From UBA5272 sp964577625 (lineage in GTDB: Bacteria > Patescibacteriota > Minisyncoccia > Phycocordibacterales > UBA5272), in NCBI GenBank assembly GCA_964577625.1, contig CAZNZP010000017.1, positions 1-12,623 of the forward strand: a stretch of DNA of 12,623 nt, given 5' to 3'. The notes beneath the pieces are model-generated. The model was not told the DNA's origin. It saw only the letters and a list, made by a program, of their open reading frames with translations, and searched no databases. Position 1 is the stretch's first letter. Every line of letters begins with the position of its first letter. A program made the translations under genes and the position numbers. Positions 12,181 through 12,623 of this stretch are shown here, one piece after another.

Positions 12181-12623
12181 ATGAAAATTACTAAAGAAGA
12201 AGCAGTGGATGTTCCTAATTCTTGGGACGATACCGAGTTTAAAGTTAAACTTACTGAGACAAAACCGCGTAAGAAAATGGATTTTGTTACAAAATTTTTC
12301 CTAATCTCTTTGGGAGCTTTTATTTTAGCTGTTTCAGTTTTACTTTTTTCTATGCTAAATCAATCTTCCAATTTTTCTGAGAAAAAAATTGTGGTCTCAG
12401 CAGCTGGCCCGACTAGTATCACTAGTGGTGAAGATGGAAATATTTCTGTCACCATAGATAACAATAACAAGATTCCAATTAATGAAGTTTATGTGATAGC
12501 GACATATGACTCAGGAGAAAATTCTTCCGGAGATAAAAATCTTATAAATAGAAGAATTGAAATAGGAGATATTCTTCCCAATTCTTCTATGACTAAGACT
12601 TTAGATTTTAGAGTGTTTGGAGC
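12181..12623 (+). CDS. Single-pass membrane protein with extracytoplasmic beta domain, N-terminal part; function unknown
   Basis: The gene runs off the window; 147 complete codons are visible with no stop. An acidic then basic N-terminal tail (1-37, KPRKKMDF just before the helix) would stay in the cytoplasm by the positive-inside rule. One transmembrane helix follows at about 38-60. The outside part starts VVSAAGPTSITSGEDGNISVTIDNNNKIPINEVYVIATYDSG (from about residue 71). The pattern of SGE, a polar strand, NNNK-P-x-NEV and a strand ending in a Tyr-containing turn resembles Ig-like/CARDB-type beta-sandwich repeats in surface proteins. I do not recognise a named family. It is likely an envelope or cell-surface protein. 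Its start is the first ATG after the promoter; the gap to recO is 10 bases, so readthrough from the ileS-recO operon is also possible. Confidence 0.82.
   Translation, partial: MKITKEEAVDVPNSWDDTEFKVKLTETKPRKKMDFVTKFFLISLGAFILAVSVLLFSMLNQSSNFSEKKIVVSAAGPTSITSGEDGNISVTIDNNNKIPINEVYVIATYDSGENSSGDKNLINRRIEIGDILPNSSMTKTLDFRVFG

Noticed and set aside
1..12623. CRISPR arrays, insertion sequences, prophage genes or tRNA genes
   Set aside because: I read both strands for repeated spacers, transposase motifs, terminal repeats and tRNA T-arm signatures and found none; the inverted repeats present are terminators or the T-box.

Overview
The window looks like a chromosomal segment of a small-genome bacterium of the Candidate Phyla Radiation (Patescibacteria), most likely Parcubacteria. 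This is inferred from AT-rich DNA with A-rich coding, short intergenic spacers, start codons without a Shine-Dalgarno, and compact or unusual versions of universal genes (59-aa SecE, cysteine-free RecO, divergent ArgRS). Another pointer is an rplK that ends at a terminator with no rplA behind it; from memory, one large Parcubacteria clade lacks ribosomal protein L1. TGA is used as a stop (thyA) and all housekeeping genes read through in the standard code, so the TGA=Gly code of Gracilibacteria/SR1 is unlikely. There are no rRNA, tRNA, CRISPR or IS features, and no gene-free stretch longer than 300 bases.

Layout. 1-264 (minus): N-terminal part of a free-standing histidine phosphatase, cut by the window edge. 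395-2438: two single-pass membrane or exported proteins, one unknown with a collagen-like patch and one SIMPL-domain protein. 2556-3822: secE, nusG and rplK, the usual translocation/transcription/ribosome cluster, ending at a strong bidirectional hairpin. 3879-5672: thyA (minus) and tmk (plus), divergently transcribed from a 147-bp spacer and catalysing consecutive steps to dTDP. 5757-7520: argS. 7597-7845: an 82-codon orphan with its own promoter and terminator. 7928-8096: a compact T-box riboswitch. 8121-12170: ileS and recO, three bases apart. 12181-end: an unknown membrane protein, cut by the window edge.

The most striking feature is ileS. It encodes a eukaryotic/Thermus-type isoleucyl-tRNA synthetase with a complete histidine-phosphatase domain (about residues 498-686) inserted in the catalytic body, between the editing-domain side and the KMSKS half. 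All five expected phosphatase active-site residues are present (R505, H506, R556, E580, H643), and all IleRS motifs are intact on both sides. The insertion sits where Thermus-type enzymes carry a second zinc knuckle, and those cysteines are gone here. Upstream, the T-box has a textbook antiterminator (including the 7-nt UGGUACC bulge) and a mutually exclusive terminator. Its Stem I seems to be reduced to a small hairpin with an AUC (Ile) triplet in a 7-nt loop. As recO follows ileS with no visible terminator, charging of tRNA-Ile may control both genes.

Many transcripts appear to start from extended -10 promoters of the form TGnTAnnAT with poor -35 boxes, and some mRNAs are predicted to be almost leaderless. 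A few genes (the orphan, tmk, and the distal secE promoter) have classical -35/17 bp/-10 promoters instead.
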